DNA from: Rutpela maculata
Lineage: Eukaryota > Arthropoda > Insecta > Coleoptera > Cerambycidae
Length of the DNA stretch: 64,000 bases
Reading direction: 5' to 3'
Assembly: GCA_936432065.2 (NCBI GenBank)
Contig: OW386293.2
Span: 65,737,965 to 65,801,964 of the forward strand
The notes beneath the pieces were generated by a model. That model ran no database searches, was not told where the DNA came from, and worked only from the letters and a program-made list of their open reading frames with translations. A program made the position numbers and the translations under genes. Positions 24,584 through 36,084 of this stretch are shown here, piece after piece; the first letter of the stretch is position 1; every line of letters begins with the position of its first letter.

Positions 24584-25018
24584 TATGATGTGATGTCTGA
24601 CGGGGCCTTTAGGGGCCAGCGTTCCCATCAGTGGCTAACACATGACGAATTTGTGCGACATGTCGATGTTATGACAGATTTCTGTGATAAAGTGATTATT
24701 CTTTCCCAGTCTGACACCCTCATCTTTTCCAAATTGATAGACAGCCCTTGTTATAATGAGAGGGAAGATGTTAACATTATTTAGGTGGTATACATGTTTT
24801 AGTTCATGCGCTAGGTCCTGATACTTTAATAGTTTTCCATTCCTTGCTGATCTGATGTTACTGTCAAGTGGTATTGTTACATCTATAATTTGGGCCCATT
24901 TATCTTTCTTTTGCATTATAAAAATATCAGGTCTATTATGACGTACCTCTCTTCCGTTATAATAGGCGTGACCCAGTACACTTTGCTTTCGCTGTTTTCA
25001 AGAACTGGACAAAGTAAG
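24584..25018 (-). pseudogene. R4/Dong-type LINE fragment A: endonuclease C-terminus
   Basis: Minus-strand remnant of the restriction-like endonuclease domain. HNRPDIFIMQKKDKWAQIID (about 24880-24940) carries the PD...D catalytic pattern. It is followed by VTIPLDSNIRSARN, LLKYQDLAHELKHVY and LSQKSVITSTCR. A frameshift near 24930 separates the preceding KVYWVTPIITEER block. The 5' end abuts the ATT repeat at 25019. Only about 430 bp survive. Confidence 0.75.
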
Positions 25019-25037
25019 TATTATTATTATTATTTTT
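25019..25037. repeat. (ATT)n between R4/Dong copies A and B
   Basis: TATTATTATTATTATTTTT. On the minus strand it is the AAT tail of copy B. Confidence 0.9.
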
Positions 25038-27726
25038 GTTAAAAACCAGTCACCCTTCTCTGTGGCTCCGACCCTCACAGAGGGGAGCTGGTAGTACCGG
25101 CAGCCACTCCCCACACCCGTGGGGTAAGTGACTACTGGGTCCGAGAATCGTGTGCCCTGAGCAGACGTAATGAACCGAGGATGACGGCCTTCTGCATTCT
25201 GCCGGCTAAGACCTCTGCCAAATTTCGGCATGCCGGTATGATCTTAAGTTCCGAAAGCAGTGTGTATCTCGTTCCACCGAGGGCTCCTATAATCAGGACC
25301 ACTATCTTGATAGTATGGTCTGGATAGAGTCTGCGGAGTTCGAAGAGCAAATCTCGATACTTTGTCCGTTTTTCCTCCTCCTTCAAGACAATGTTGTTCT
25401 CCGCGGGAGCCGAGAACTCCACGACAAACATTGTCTTGAGTTGGTGGTCGAGGAGGACTATGTCAGGCTTGTTGGCTTGTATTTGCCTGACTGTGGGAAA
25501 AGAGTAGTTCCAATAAATTAGACACTTCTCATTTCCCACAACGGACTCAATATCCCTCGGAGCATAAGGCAGCACTGGTGTCTCGTCTATCCCATACGAG
25601 TGCCTTAAGTGATAATAAAGCACTCGTAATGCTCCGTCGTGCCTCTGGATATAGGCCGAGACTATATATGTCGGACAGGCCGACAACAAGTGCATTAAAG
25701 TCTCTGGCGCCCTGCGGCAGGCCCTGCAGCTGACATCAGGGACCTCTATACCCATGACACGACTTCGATAAACGAGAGTGTTAAATACACCATCCTGGCA
25801 AGCCATTATGAATCCCTCGGTCTCAGACTTCAGCCCGGCTGACCTTAAGAAGGCAAAGGTCAGCCTTTCGGATAAGCCAAGATCTTCTATATTTTTATAG
25901 AAGACTCCATGCATTGGCTTATCCATATGAAGCTGCAGAAAGATGTTGTGTTCTGCAGCTTTAATTTGGGCTTTTCGCCGAGCAGGTTCCAAATCGGTGA
26001 CAGAGTCGCGATTTACCCGCTCGACGTCGAAGTAGAGACCAAGTTCATCGGCTGCTCTCTGTGCTGCCTTAAACAAAAACGCTCCTACCCCTGCATTTTC
26101 ATGGTCTCGGACCATGCAGAGGAGGGGATCCGAACTCCTGATAATCTTACAGGCTCCATCTAGAACCATCCTGTTATGGAGACTCTCCAAACTCAAGAGT
26201 CCACGGCCTCCCCGATGTCGTGGGAGGTATAACCGTGGAACGGACGATTTAGAATGCAAACTCCTATTGAGATGCATCTTCTTGCGGGTGCCTACGTCGA
26301 GTTGACGCAACTCCTCTTGGTTCCATTTCACCACTCCAAAGGAGAAGTATCGGAACGGCAAGCATGTTGGTAGCAGACACCTTGTTCTTCCCCGACAGTT
26401 CTGAAGACCAGATCTGTCGGAGTCGGTGCTGATACTTGCCGCGGAAAGCGTTTTTCACTACACTCACTTCTTGGGTGGAGCGTTGCTCGACACCCAAGTA
26501 AGTGTACGACTCTCCGGCATCTAGATGATGTAAGATGCTTCCGTCTACGAGCTGCGCGTCCTCTCCGTAGTCCCCGCATCGTCCTCTCTTGAGATGGACT
26601 AGTGCACATTTGTCCAACCCGAACTCCATACCGACAGCCTGCGTGTACTCCTGTACCACCCTAAGGGACTGGTGTAGGTCCCTCTCTCCGGAGGCATAAA
26701 GTTTAAGGTCATCCATATAAAACAAATGGGTGACCTTATGCCTCCTATCGCCGGGGGTACCGCAGTTGTATCCACGGGTTTTCCGGAGTGAAACGGATAA
26801 TGGCAGTAGTGAGATGCAAAACAGAAGGGGGCTGAGGGAGTCTCCCTGAAATACTCCCCTTCTGAACGATACCGGCTCCGTCTGGACTCTATCGTTACCG
26901 GATGTTATAGTAAAGCGAGTCCTCCAGAGCGGCATCAGTTCTTCAATACATCTCACTACGGGACCGGGTACCGCAAGACATCGGAGCAAGTGTAAAATAA
27001 GCTGATGAGATGTCATGTCAAATGCCTTGCGGTAGTCGATCCAGGCCATGGAGAGGTTCCGCTCATACTGCACGGAGTCCTGCGTGACACATCTGTCAAT
27101 CAGCAGGTTCTCCTTGCAGCCAGCGACACCTCTCTTCGACCCTCGTTGCTCATGTATCCGTTCGTAAACCGGTTCAACTGCGTGGAGCACCCGCATGTAC
27201 AAAATGCGTGTAAACACTTTGTAACATGCGTTTAAACAGGTTATCGGGCGGTAGTTCTTTGGGTTAGACAAATCTCCGTTCTTGGGGATCAGCACTGTCC
27301 GCCCCTCAACAACCCAAGAAGGAATTTGCTGCTCCCCATTTAGCCAGGCATTAAAAATTCTGGCCAAATGGTGGTGGGTACTCGATAACTTTTTCCACCA
27401 AAAGTTATTTATCCCGTCGGGACCTGGAGCAGCAAAGTTCTTAGAGCCCTCAAGAGCTCTTCGAACCTCTTCTGGGGTTATTGGTTGGCACACCTCGTGT
27501 GGTTGGCGAAACCTTTGGCTAAAGGTTTCAAAGTGTGCCAGGGCTGGAGAGTCTCTGTTGAGTGGAAGCTTCTGTTCGTACAGAAGTTTTCCACCTGATC
27601 TGCAGTCGGCGGATTTTCAGCAACACGCTGAGGCGGTTCGAAAAGGCGCGAGGGCTTTTTGCGGAAAAGTTGATTTTCCGCTAGCACCCTCGCCCGCCTC
27701 ACTAGTGACTTCTTACAAGACATTAG

Positions 27727-27727
<1 letters not shown>
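25038..27727 (-). mobile_element. R4/Dong-type LINE copy B, most complete
   Basis: About 2.7 kb on the minus strand, flanked on both sides by ATT trinucleotide repeats in the same orientation (25019-25037 and 27728-27782). It holds the end of the N-terminal region, the reverse transcriptase, the restriction-like endonuclease domain and a GC-rich 3' untranslated region (25040-25130). R4/Dong family members are known to use TAA-type repeats as targets (Dong of Bombyx), which fits this context. Confidence 0.9.
25132..27690 (-). pseudogene. R4/Dong-type polyprotein: RT plus restriction-like endonuclease
   Basis: Reverse transcriptase (26264-27493): ITPEEVRRALEGSKNFAAPG, NPKNYRPITCLNACYKVF, AWIDYRKAFDM, RRGVFQGDSLSPLLFC and the catalytic HLFYMDDLKLYA, with the active-site Asp pair intact. 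Endonuclease part (25132-26361): VPRLYLPRHRGGRGLL, a CCHC knuckle VSCRACRRAPETLMHLLSAC, then KPDIVLLDHQLKTMFVVEFSA, where the usual final Asp of PD-(D/E)XK is Glu, and TKYRDLLFELRRLYPDH. Two single-base frame breaks are visible: near 27595 (NPPTADQVENF then LYEQKLPLNRD in another frame) and near 26350 (MLAVP then FRYFSFGVVKWN). Both halves are otherwise long and open, so the copy is fairly young. Confidence 0.9.
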
Positions 27728-27781
<54 letters not shown>

Positions 27782-27782
27782 T
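27728..27782. repeat. (ATT)n between R4/Dong copies B and C
   Basis: About 18 ATT units followed by a T-rich run. It marks the 5' truncation point of B and the tail of C. Confidence 0.95.
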
Positions 27783-28911
<1,129 letters not shown>

Positions 28912-30828
28912 TTCTCGACATGTTTGTCGGTTATTTACTACAGTTGAGAGGGAATTCACCCTATTCAACTGTCGTTACGTAGACAGAAACTTCCTTACTA
29001 AGTGGCAGGTTTGTAAAATGACAGCTTTCTGCATGGGTATTATAATACCATTAGGAAGTCCCAATTTATCCAGGTTTGACTCTAGATGTTTAGAACTCCC
29101 TCAGCAGAGATAATCACTGGAATAATTTTGATGTCTCCCAGCTTCCATATACGTTTTACCTCTGTTGCCAGATTCTGGTATTTGATCGTCTTATCTTGCT
29201 CTGTTTTAATTAGGTTGTGAGTGAGCGGAACACCAACATCAATTATTAGCGCGGTTTTATTGATCTTATCTATTAGTATTAAATCTGGGCGGTTGAAATC
29301 TACTGTTCTATCAGTTATAATCGGTCTATCCCAGTATAGTAGTGCCTCATCAGATTCCAGGACAGCTTCAGGTGAGTACTTATAATACGGTTCAGGGTTA
29401 CTAATTAATTTGTGTCTTAAGGCCAGTTGGATATGTATGATTTTTGCAACTTGATTGTGTCGACATAGATAGTCATTTTCAGATAGAGCGGAACACGCTG
29501 CAGTTATGTGTTCTATCGTTTCTCCAGGACGATTACATTTCCTGCATCTGTCTATTACATTCATCTTTAATATGTTCCTTTCGTAATTTTTTGTCCTGAT
29601 TACCTTGTCCTGAATAGACAGCATGAATCCTTCTGTTGCAGGATAAAGATAACCCCTTTTTCAGAAACAGAACAGATAGTGTTTTGTCAGTAGTGTCAGC
29701 GGCAAGTTGTGTTGGATATCTACCGTGGATACTCTTTTCTTTCCAGGAGGCTAACATGTCTGCCTTGGATTGTCCTTGACTTACAGCATTTTGGTTGCTC
29801 AGGTTGAGAGGCGTGTAGTGTTTATCTATCCTTACAATTTTCTGTAATTTAGGGTTGTTGTGGTTTTGGAAATATGTTCGTAATTGTAATTCTTACTGTT
29901 TGCATAATCTGAAGATATTTAGTAAGCCTCGTCCTCCTTCTGTTCGTGGTAAGTATAGTCGTTCAACTGCCGATTTTGGATGTAGTAAGTTGAACTTAGT
30001 TAGTAGTCGACGTGTTAACCTATCTAATTCCTCAAGATCTGTGTTGCTCCATTTAAGAATCCCGAACGAGTAAATAAGAGCTGGAATTGCCCAGGAGTTA
30101 ATAGTTCTAAAAATGTTGTTCGAATTTAGCTTGGTGTTAAGAAGTTTAGTGAGCCTATGCTTATAATTGTTAGTAAATTCATTTTTTTGAGTTGTGTGGC
30201 TTATATCTCGATTTTGTTGGATGCCGAGATACTTATAGGTCCCATCAGTTGGAAATGGTTCTATGTAAATAATATTTTCATCAGACTGAGTTAAGACTCC
30301 CTTGGATATATGTACTGTAGCGCATTTATCTAGACCAAAGCTCATCTTGATGTCGTCACTGAATATTTTGGTGGTGTTTATTAAAGATTTAAGTTGATCT
30401 TTAGACTCTGCAAATAGTTTGAGGTCATCCATATATAGTAAATGGTTGTACTTAGTCTCATCCCTTGGTTGTAGTCTAAATCCAGCGCGGGAGTTGTTGA
30501 GAAGTGTCGATAGAGGATTCAGTGCGAGGCAGAACCAGGTAGAGCTGAGTGAATCTCCCTGAAAGATTCCTCTTTTTATTTGTATTTCGTCGATGTTGTC
30601 ATTATTTAGCTTTAGTGTAGTTTTCCAAGTATTCATTAGGTGCGATAGCAGGATTTTGATATTAGGAGCAACTTTATAGATTTCAAGAATTTTTAGAAGC
30701 CAGTTAGAAGGGACGGAATCGTATGCCTTGGAGTAGTCAATATAACACGTGTGCAGATTGCGCTTTCTCTGATACGCATGTTTCATAATTACTGCATCGA
30801 TGGTAAGTTGCTCTTTGCATTCGCGAGA
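28912..30828 (-). mobile_element. R4/Dong-type LINE copy D, 5'-truncated
   Basis: Minus-strand copy of ~1.9 kb between ATT tracts at 28758-28911 and 30829-30867. It begins within the reverse transcriptase and runs to the 3' end. Confidence 0.88.
29082..30828 (-). pseudogene. R4/Dong-type RT and endonuclease, copy D
   Basis: Reverse transcriptase from CKEQLTIDAVIMKHAYQRKR onward: CYIDYSKAYDSVPSNWL, IKRGIFQGDSLSSTWFCLAL, HLLYMDDLKLFA (catalytic Asp pair intact), MSFGLDKCATVHISKG, then RLYLPRTEGGRGLLNIF. An in-frame TAA lies at 29893-29895, after LCKQ. Reading continues in the same frame (YTPLNLSNQN, WKEKSIHGRYP) to a frameshift near 29640. The endonuclease part follows: IDRCRKCNRPGETIEHITAAC, FNRPDLILIDKINKTALIID and VGVPLTHNLIKTE. 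It is more AT-rich than copy B and clearly from a different subfamily, so B and D are not recent duplicates. Confidence 0.88.

Positions 30829-30867
<39 letters not shown>
30829..30867. repeat. (ATT)n at the 5' end of R4/Dong copy D
   Basis: About 12 ATT units. The open frame of copy D runs straight into it. Confidence 0.93.
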
Positions 30868-31008
30868 GATTATTATTACGGTTTTTGGTACCATATTAAT
30901 ATATTGTTTCCAGACTTGCACAAGTTTGCAAAGTTTCAAATCGATATGATAATTAGAAGTAGGTGAAAAGTGAGTTGTAAGATTTGCTTACAATGTTACA
31001 GGTCAATA

Positions 31009-33284
31009 GTACACGCAAATTAGATTAAAAAACAGTGTATAGAAAAAATGATTTATAAAGTAATAATATTTGGGATGCGTACTCTAGATACGGTTAGAAA
31101 TATATATCCGAAAAGTTTCCCCCCAACGGGGACTACGCTGGTATTTCACTTTTATCTTGTAAACCGTTCGTCGGATGAGAAAAAAGTATAGGAAATAAAA
31201 AATTTGTCGTTAAATTATGCACAAAAAATGTCCTAATAACCTCAGTTTGGGCCGCGGAGGTAAAAATCGATCCTAAAGTTTCACAACAAATATCTTAAAA
31301 CCGGTTACTTTAACGACAAAAATGCTCAGGAATGAATTTATAGAGCGGAATTTTCTCTATAAGATGCCTACATAGCGGGTTTTGACGCAAGTGATTTTTA
31401 TGTATTTTCCCCTTTTTTTTTCCACAAAGATGTGTTTTTCAACTTCACGCAATTATATCAGAGGATAATCTGTACTGTTCACTCAAAAGAAGATTTGGAG
31501 TCATGTTTCAACTTTGAGCCTGCTTCAATTCTTCTTCCTCTTTTCGATGAGAAAGGGTTAGTGAGAAAAACTAAGAAATCATCTCTGTATGATATTTTCA
31601 ATGCTGTACGAGAGAGGCCAATAGATTTTCCGATTGCCAGTTCATTGTTGATGGCGGCAATTTGATTCATCGTGTAGTATGGCCGAAGCAGGATACCTTT
31701 GACGACGTTTATACAGCCTACGTTAGCTTTATTCGTAATCATTACGGCCAAAAAGTGACTGTAGTGTTTGACTGATATGCTGACAATGCCTGCAGTACAA
31801 AGAGCATAGAAAGACAGCAGCGACTTTTGAAACGCATTTCGCCGGAAATTAATTTCAATGAGAACATGCCACTGACTGAAACGCAAAATAAAATGATAAA
31901 CAATCCCACAAACAAGGAACGGCTTATTTCGCAATTGGTGGAAAGACTGAAAAACGAGGGAATCAAAACAATTACTGCTGTAGACGACGCTGATGTACTC
32001 ACAGTTCAAACCGCCTTAAATGAATCTCATGAAAACGATACAGTGGTCATCGCCGGACAAGACATTGATTTTTTCGCATTGATTATCGCTCTTGCACCTG
32101 AAGATAAAGATATCCGTTTCTCTTAAGAAACGGACATTGAGCCTCTCTTAAAAGGCTCAAGGAAGAATAAAGCTTACAGTTCCCGTAGCTCAACGAAAAA
32201 AGAAATTACAAGTGCTGGAGAGAAATTCGCGCTAGCAGTATACAAAGCCCCCAAAAAAGAGACATCTTTGAATCATCAAAGATTCATTATCTTCAATAAG
32301 TTAGTCGGCCAATCTAGTACTACCAGGATTCTACCAAGACTTCCAACAACATCTGAGGCATTACGTCAACATTCTTACAGAGTATTTCTCCAAATTCATC
32401 CTTGGCGAGGAGAAAACTTGGAACCAACGGAATGGGGTTGGAAGAAAGTAGGCAACATTTTAGCACCCATTTATACCAACGAGTTACCAGCACCAATTTC
32501 CACCCTAATATTCTGCAGCTGCAAGAAGGGTTGCGGAAAACGATGCAGCTGTGTTAAGGTTGGATTGCGCTGCTCAACAAAGTGCTCTGATTGCTATGTG
32601 CAAGGATGTTTAAATTCTGAATTCGAAGAAGAGTTCGTCGATGAGGAACCCCTCAATGAGTAAAATTGGACAAAATTTTAGAGGAATAGGCCTACAGGGG
32701 AAACCACCTTTCACAAAAACGCACCGATATCTATACCTCGTGGGTGGTGTGGAAACAAACTCAAATTGAAATATACAGCTTTGTGGAAAAAAGGGGAAAA
32801 TACATAAAAATCACTTGCGTCAAAGCCCGCTATATATGCATCTTATAGAGAAAATTCCGCTCGATAAATTCATTCCTGAGCATTTTTCTCGTTAAAGTAA
32901 CCGGTTTAAGATATTCGCTGTAAAAGTTCGAATAGGATCGATTTTTACCTCTGCGCCCCAAACTACCCCTCTGTTCAGACGCTGTTAGCGCGAAATAGGT
33001 GAGGATAAGCTGCAAGGTTAATAGGACATTTTTTATGCAGAATTTAACGACAAATTCTTTATTTCCTATACGTTTTTCTCTTCCGACGAATGGTTTACAA
33101 GATAAAAGTGAAAAAGCAACGTTAAGTCCCTGTTGGGGGTGGTTTTTTGCAAAAAAAAGGACGTTCCACTTCTAAATTGGGGGGGAACTTTTCGGGTATC
33201 TATTTCTAACTCTATCGAGAATACGCATCCCAAATATTATTACTTTATAAATTATTTCTTCTAAAATATCTTATTTACGTGGAC
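31009..33284 (+). mobile_element. PX1: TIR transposon encoding a PIN/XPG-like plus CXC protein
   Basis: 2,276 bp. Inverted repeats: left 31009-31450 and right about 32765-33284. Matching blocks include TTTATAAAGTAATAATATTT, GATAAAAGTGAAAAA-type, CGGTTACTTTAACGA and GCAAGTGATTTTTATGTATT. The left end reads GTACACGCAAATTAG and the right end, inverted, GTCCACGTAAATAAG. Each is flanked by TA (31007-31008 and 33285-33286), so TA is the likely target duplication. The single gene fills the space between the arms. I know of no named transposon superfamily with exactly this make-up. Confidence 0.82.
31432..32663 (+). pseudogene. FEN/XPG/PIN-like nuclease plus CXC protein, copy 1
   Basis: Not a known named gene. 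The N-terminal segment starts MFFNFTQLYQRIICTVHSKE. A domain with the acidic pattern of FEN/XPG/PIN nucleases follows: IVDGGNLIHRVVW (31644-31682), VVFD-stop-YAD (31761-31785; TGA at 31773-31775 where copy 2 has Gly), TAVDDADVLTVQTAL (~31975) and VVIAGQDIDFFALIIAL (~32045). The C-terminus has WGWKKVG (~32430) and a cysteine-rich block CSCKKGCGKRCSCVKVGLRC (32512-32571) plus further CxxC pairs, resembling CXC/tesmin-type metal binding. Damage: a frame break near 31665, a stop at 32125 after KDIRFS, and an internal deletion near 32185 that removes a segment present in copy 2. Proteins of this design are common as uncharacterised predictions in animals. The nuclease assignment is inference from residue pattern. 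Confidence 0.7.
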
Positions 33285-33286
33285 TA
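33285..33286. other. TA shared between PX1 and PX2
   Basis: PX1 ends ...CGTGGAC and PX2 begins GTACACG..., with a single TA between. The two elements therefore abut at one target dinucleotide. Confidence 0.75.
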
Positions 33287-35373
33287 GTACACGCAAATTA
33301 GACTGAATAGGAGAAATAATTTATAAAGTAATAATATTTGGGATACGTACTCTAGAAAAGGTTAGAAATAGATACCCGAAAAGTTCCCCCCCCCCACAAT
33401 TTAGAGGTGGAACGTCCTTTTCTTGCAAAAAACCACCCCCAACGGGGACTTAACGCTGGTTTTTCACTTTTATCTTGTAAACCGTTCGTTGGAAGAGAAA
33501 AAAGTATAGGAAATAAAAAAAATGTCGTTAAATTGTGCATAAAAATGTCCTATTAACCTTGTAGCTTATCCTCACCTATTTCGCGCTAACAGCGTCCGAA
33601 CAGAGAGGTAGTTTGGGACGCAGAGGTAAAAATCGATCCTATTCCAAGTTTCACAGCGAATATCTTAAAACCGGTTACTTTAACGAGAAAAATGCTCAGG
33701 AATGAAGTTATAGAGCGGAATTTTCTCTATAAGATGCATATATAGCGAGTTTTGACGCAAGTGATTTTTATGTATTTTCCCCTTTTTTCCACAAAGCTGT
33801 GTTTTTCGACTCCACGCAATTATATCAGAAGATAATCTGTACTGTTCACTCAAAAGAAGATATGGGGTCATGTTTCAACTTTGAGCTTACTTAAATTCCT
33901 CTTCATCTCTTCGATGAGAAAGGGTTAATGAGAAACACTAAGAAATCGTCTCTGTATGATATTTTCAATGCTGTACGTAATCATTACGGCCAAAAAGTGA
34001 CTGTAGTGTTCGACGGATATGCTGACAAATCCTGCAGTACGAAGTACATCGAAAGACAGCAGCGACTTTTGAAACGCATTTCACCGGAAATTATTTTCAA
34101 TGAGAACACGCCACAGACTGAAACGCAAAATAAAATGATAAACAATCTCACAAACAAGAAATGGTTTATTTTGTGGAGAGATTTAAAAGCGAGGGAATCA
34201 AAACAATTACTGCAGTAGACGACGCTGACGTCATAGTTCAAACAACCTTAAATGAATTTCATGAAAACGATACAGTGGTCATCGTCGGACCAGATATTGA
34301 TCTTCTCGCATTGATTATCGCTCTCGCACCTGAAAATAAAGATATCCGTTTCTTAAGAGAGGTTCAGAGAAAAATAAAGCTTACAGTTCTCGTGACTTGC
34401 AGTCCTCGGAAGTTTTAAAAAGCTGTAAGGAGACAGTTTTGTTTGTCCACGCGTTCAGTGGATGCGATATCACTTTAGCTTTCTTTGGTAAAGGAAAAGT
34501 GCAAACGGTGGAATGCGTCAATAAAAGAAAAGATCTCGAAGAGGTTGTCCGTATATTCAACAACCGTAGCTCAACGAAAAAAGAAATTACAAGCGCTGGA
34601 GATCAATTCGCGCTAGCAGTATACAAAGCCCTAAAAAAGAGACATCTTTGAATAATCAAAGATTCATTATCTTCAATAAGTTAGTCGGTAAATCTAGTGC
34701 TGTCGGGATTCTACCATTCTACCAAGACTGCCACCAACATCTGAGGCATTACGTCAACATTCTTAGAGAGTATTTCTCCAAATTCATGCTTGGTGAGGAG
34801 AAAACCAGCACCAATTTCCACCCTAAAGCTAATATCCTGCAGCTGCAAAAAGGGTTACGGAAAACGATGCAGCTGTGTTAAGGTTGGATTGCGCTGCTCA
34901 ATAATTTACTCTAATTGCCATGGGGAGCCAGGATGTTTAAATTCTGAATTTAAAGATGAGTTCGTCGATGAGGAACTCCTTAATGAGTAAAATTGGAAAG
35001 AATTTTGGTGGAATAGGCCTACAGGGGAAACCACCTTTTAAAAAAAATGCACCGAGAGCTCTACCTCGTGGGTGGTGTGGAAACGAGCTCAAATTGAAAA
35101 ACACAGCTTTGTGGAAAAAAAGGGAAAAATACATAAAAATCACTTGCGTCAAAACCCGCTATATATGCATCTTATAGAGAAAATTCCGATCTATAAATTC
35201 ATTCCTGAGCATTTTTCTCGTTAAAGTAACCCGTTTTAAGATATTCGCTGTGAAACTTGGAAGAGGATCGATTTTTACCTCTGCGCCCCAAACTACCCCC
35301 TGTTCGGACGCTGTTAGCGGGAAATAGGTGAGGATAAGCTACAAGGTTAATAAGACATTTTTTATGAAGAATT
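33287..35373 (+). mobile_element. PX2: second PIN/XPG-CXC transposon, right end lost
   Basis: Direct tandem neighbour of PX1. The left inverted repeat is complete (33287-33830) and includes a C-rich block (33385-33445) that PX1 has lost. The right arm matches only from ~35085 to 35373, where it stops at a (GT)n tract; about 190 bp of the terminus is missing. The element is therefore immobile. Confidence 0.82.
33808..34990 (+). pseudogene. FEN/XPG/PIN-like nuclease plus CXC protein, copy 2
   Basis: Same protein as in PX1 with different damage. It lacks ~110 bp at 33970 that would carry the VDGGNLIHRVVW motif, but keeps VVFDGYADKSCSTK (~34005), AVDDADVIVQTTL (~34215) and VVIVGPDIDLLALIIAL (~34280). 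It retains a segment deleted from copy 1: ETVLFVHAFSGCDITLAFFG (34429-34488) and the following EVVRIFNNRSS. The C-terminus has CSCKKGYGKRCSCVKVGLRC (34837-34896), one Cys being replaced by Tyr. Stops occur near 33890, and frame breaks near 34170, 34380 and 34730. The two copies carry complementary deletions, so together they show the full domain order: N-terminal segment, nuclease-like domain, HAFSGCD motif, CXC block. Confidence 0.7.
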
Positions 35374-35394
35374 TGTGTGTGTGTGTGTGTGTGT
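35374..35394. repeat. (GT)n microsatellite truncating PX2
   Basis: About ten GT units. Confidence 0.95.
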
Positions 35395-35690
35395 TAGCAC
35401 GATAGCGGCGAAGCTACTAAACGGATTTGGATGAAACTTTGCATGAGGATTTCTTTAGTGCTCCAGAAGATCTGAAAAGGTTTTGGTTGAGATCGGATTA
35501 CGTTTAGTGCCGTTTTAGCACAACAAGTTGTTTATTTTATGATTACTTACAATTTGTAATTGAAGCATTGAAAAGCAGTAAAAATTCCGATTTCAACGAT
35601 ATATCACACTTGCACTTTTTCTATTTGGTTTCCGTGAATGAAAAAACAAAAATTTCACTTGTTTTGTCCTCAAAGCAGTGCAATGTACAG
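35395..35690. repeat. probable unclassified repeat fragment
   Basis: TTAGCACGATAGCGGCGAAGCTACTAAACGGATTTGGATGAAACTTTGC... has the style of a conserved TE terminus seen widely in insect genomes. No second copy lies in the window. Confidence 0.4.
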
Positions 35691-35699
35691 GGTGATATT

Positions 35700-36015
35700 C
35701 TAATAATGACAGAGGTGTTCAGTGATTTCGGCTGATAACTCGGGAACGGTTGAAGATATCGAACTGAAATTTGAAACGTAGGTATAAATATTGTAGACGG
35801 GCGGATTACGAGTGAATTAATAATAAATACACCTACGTCACATTACGTCACAAATAAGAAAAATTCTTAGAAACTGATATCGACTAACTATTGGAAACAT
35901 CCAATTAAAGTTTGAAACGTAGATGGAAATATTGTAGATGGATGGAATACGAGTGAATTAAAAATACGCCTACGTTCTGATGACGTCGTAAAAGCATAAA
36001 ATTCTTATAACAGGC
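35700..36015. repeat. diverged tandem dimer, ~165-bp unit
   Basis: The two halves share GAAATTTGAAACGTAGRTRKAAATATTG, GTAGAYGGRYGG, TACGAGTGAATTAA and CCTACGTYMYRTKACGTC. The repeat begins near GTACAGGGTGATATTC, a mariner-style terminus. Confidence 0.75.
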
Positions 36016-36084
36016 GAACTGATGATGATATCAAAAAAATATTTCTACAAGACGAGTCACGAAATTTTTTTTTTTTTTAATTTC

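Noticed and set aside
25315..27235. plus-strand frames across the R4/Dong copy B region
   Set aside because: Antisense shadows of the minus-strand RT and endonuclease, which carry the conserved motifs.
33279..33290. GACTAGTA between PX1 and PX2 as an 8-bp target duplication
   Set aside because: It does not match the sequence left of PX1 beyond TAGTA, and aligning the inverted ends shows that the GT and AC belong to the elements, leaving TA.
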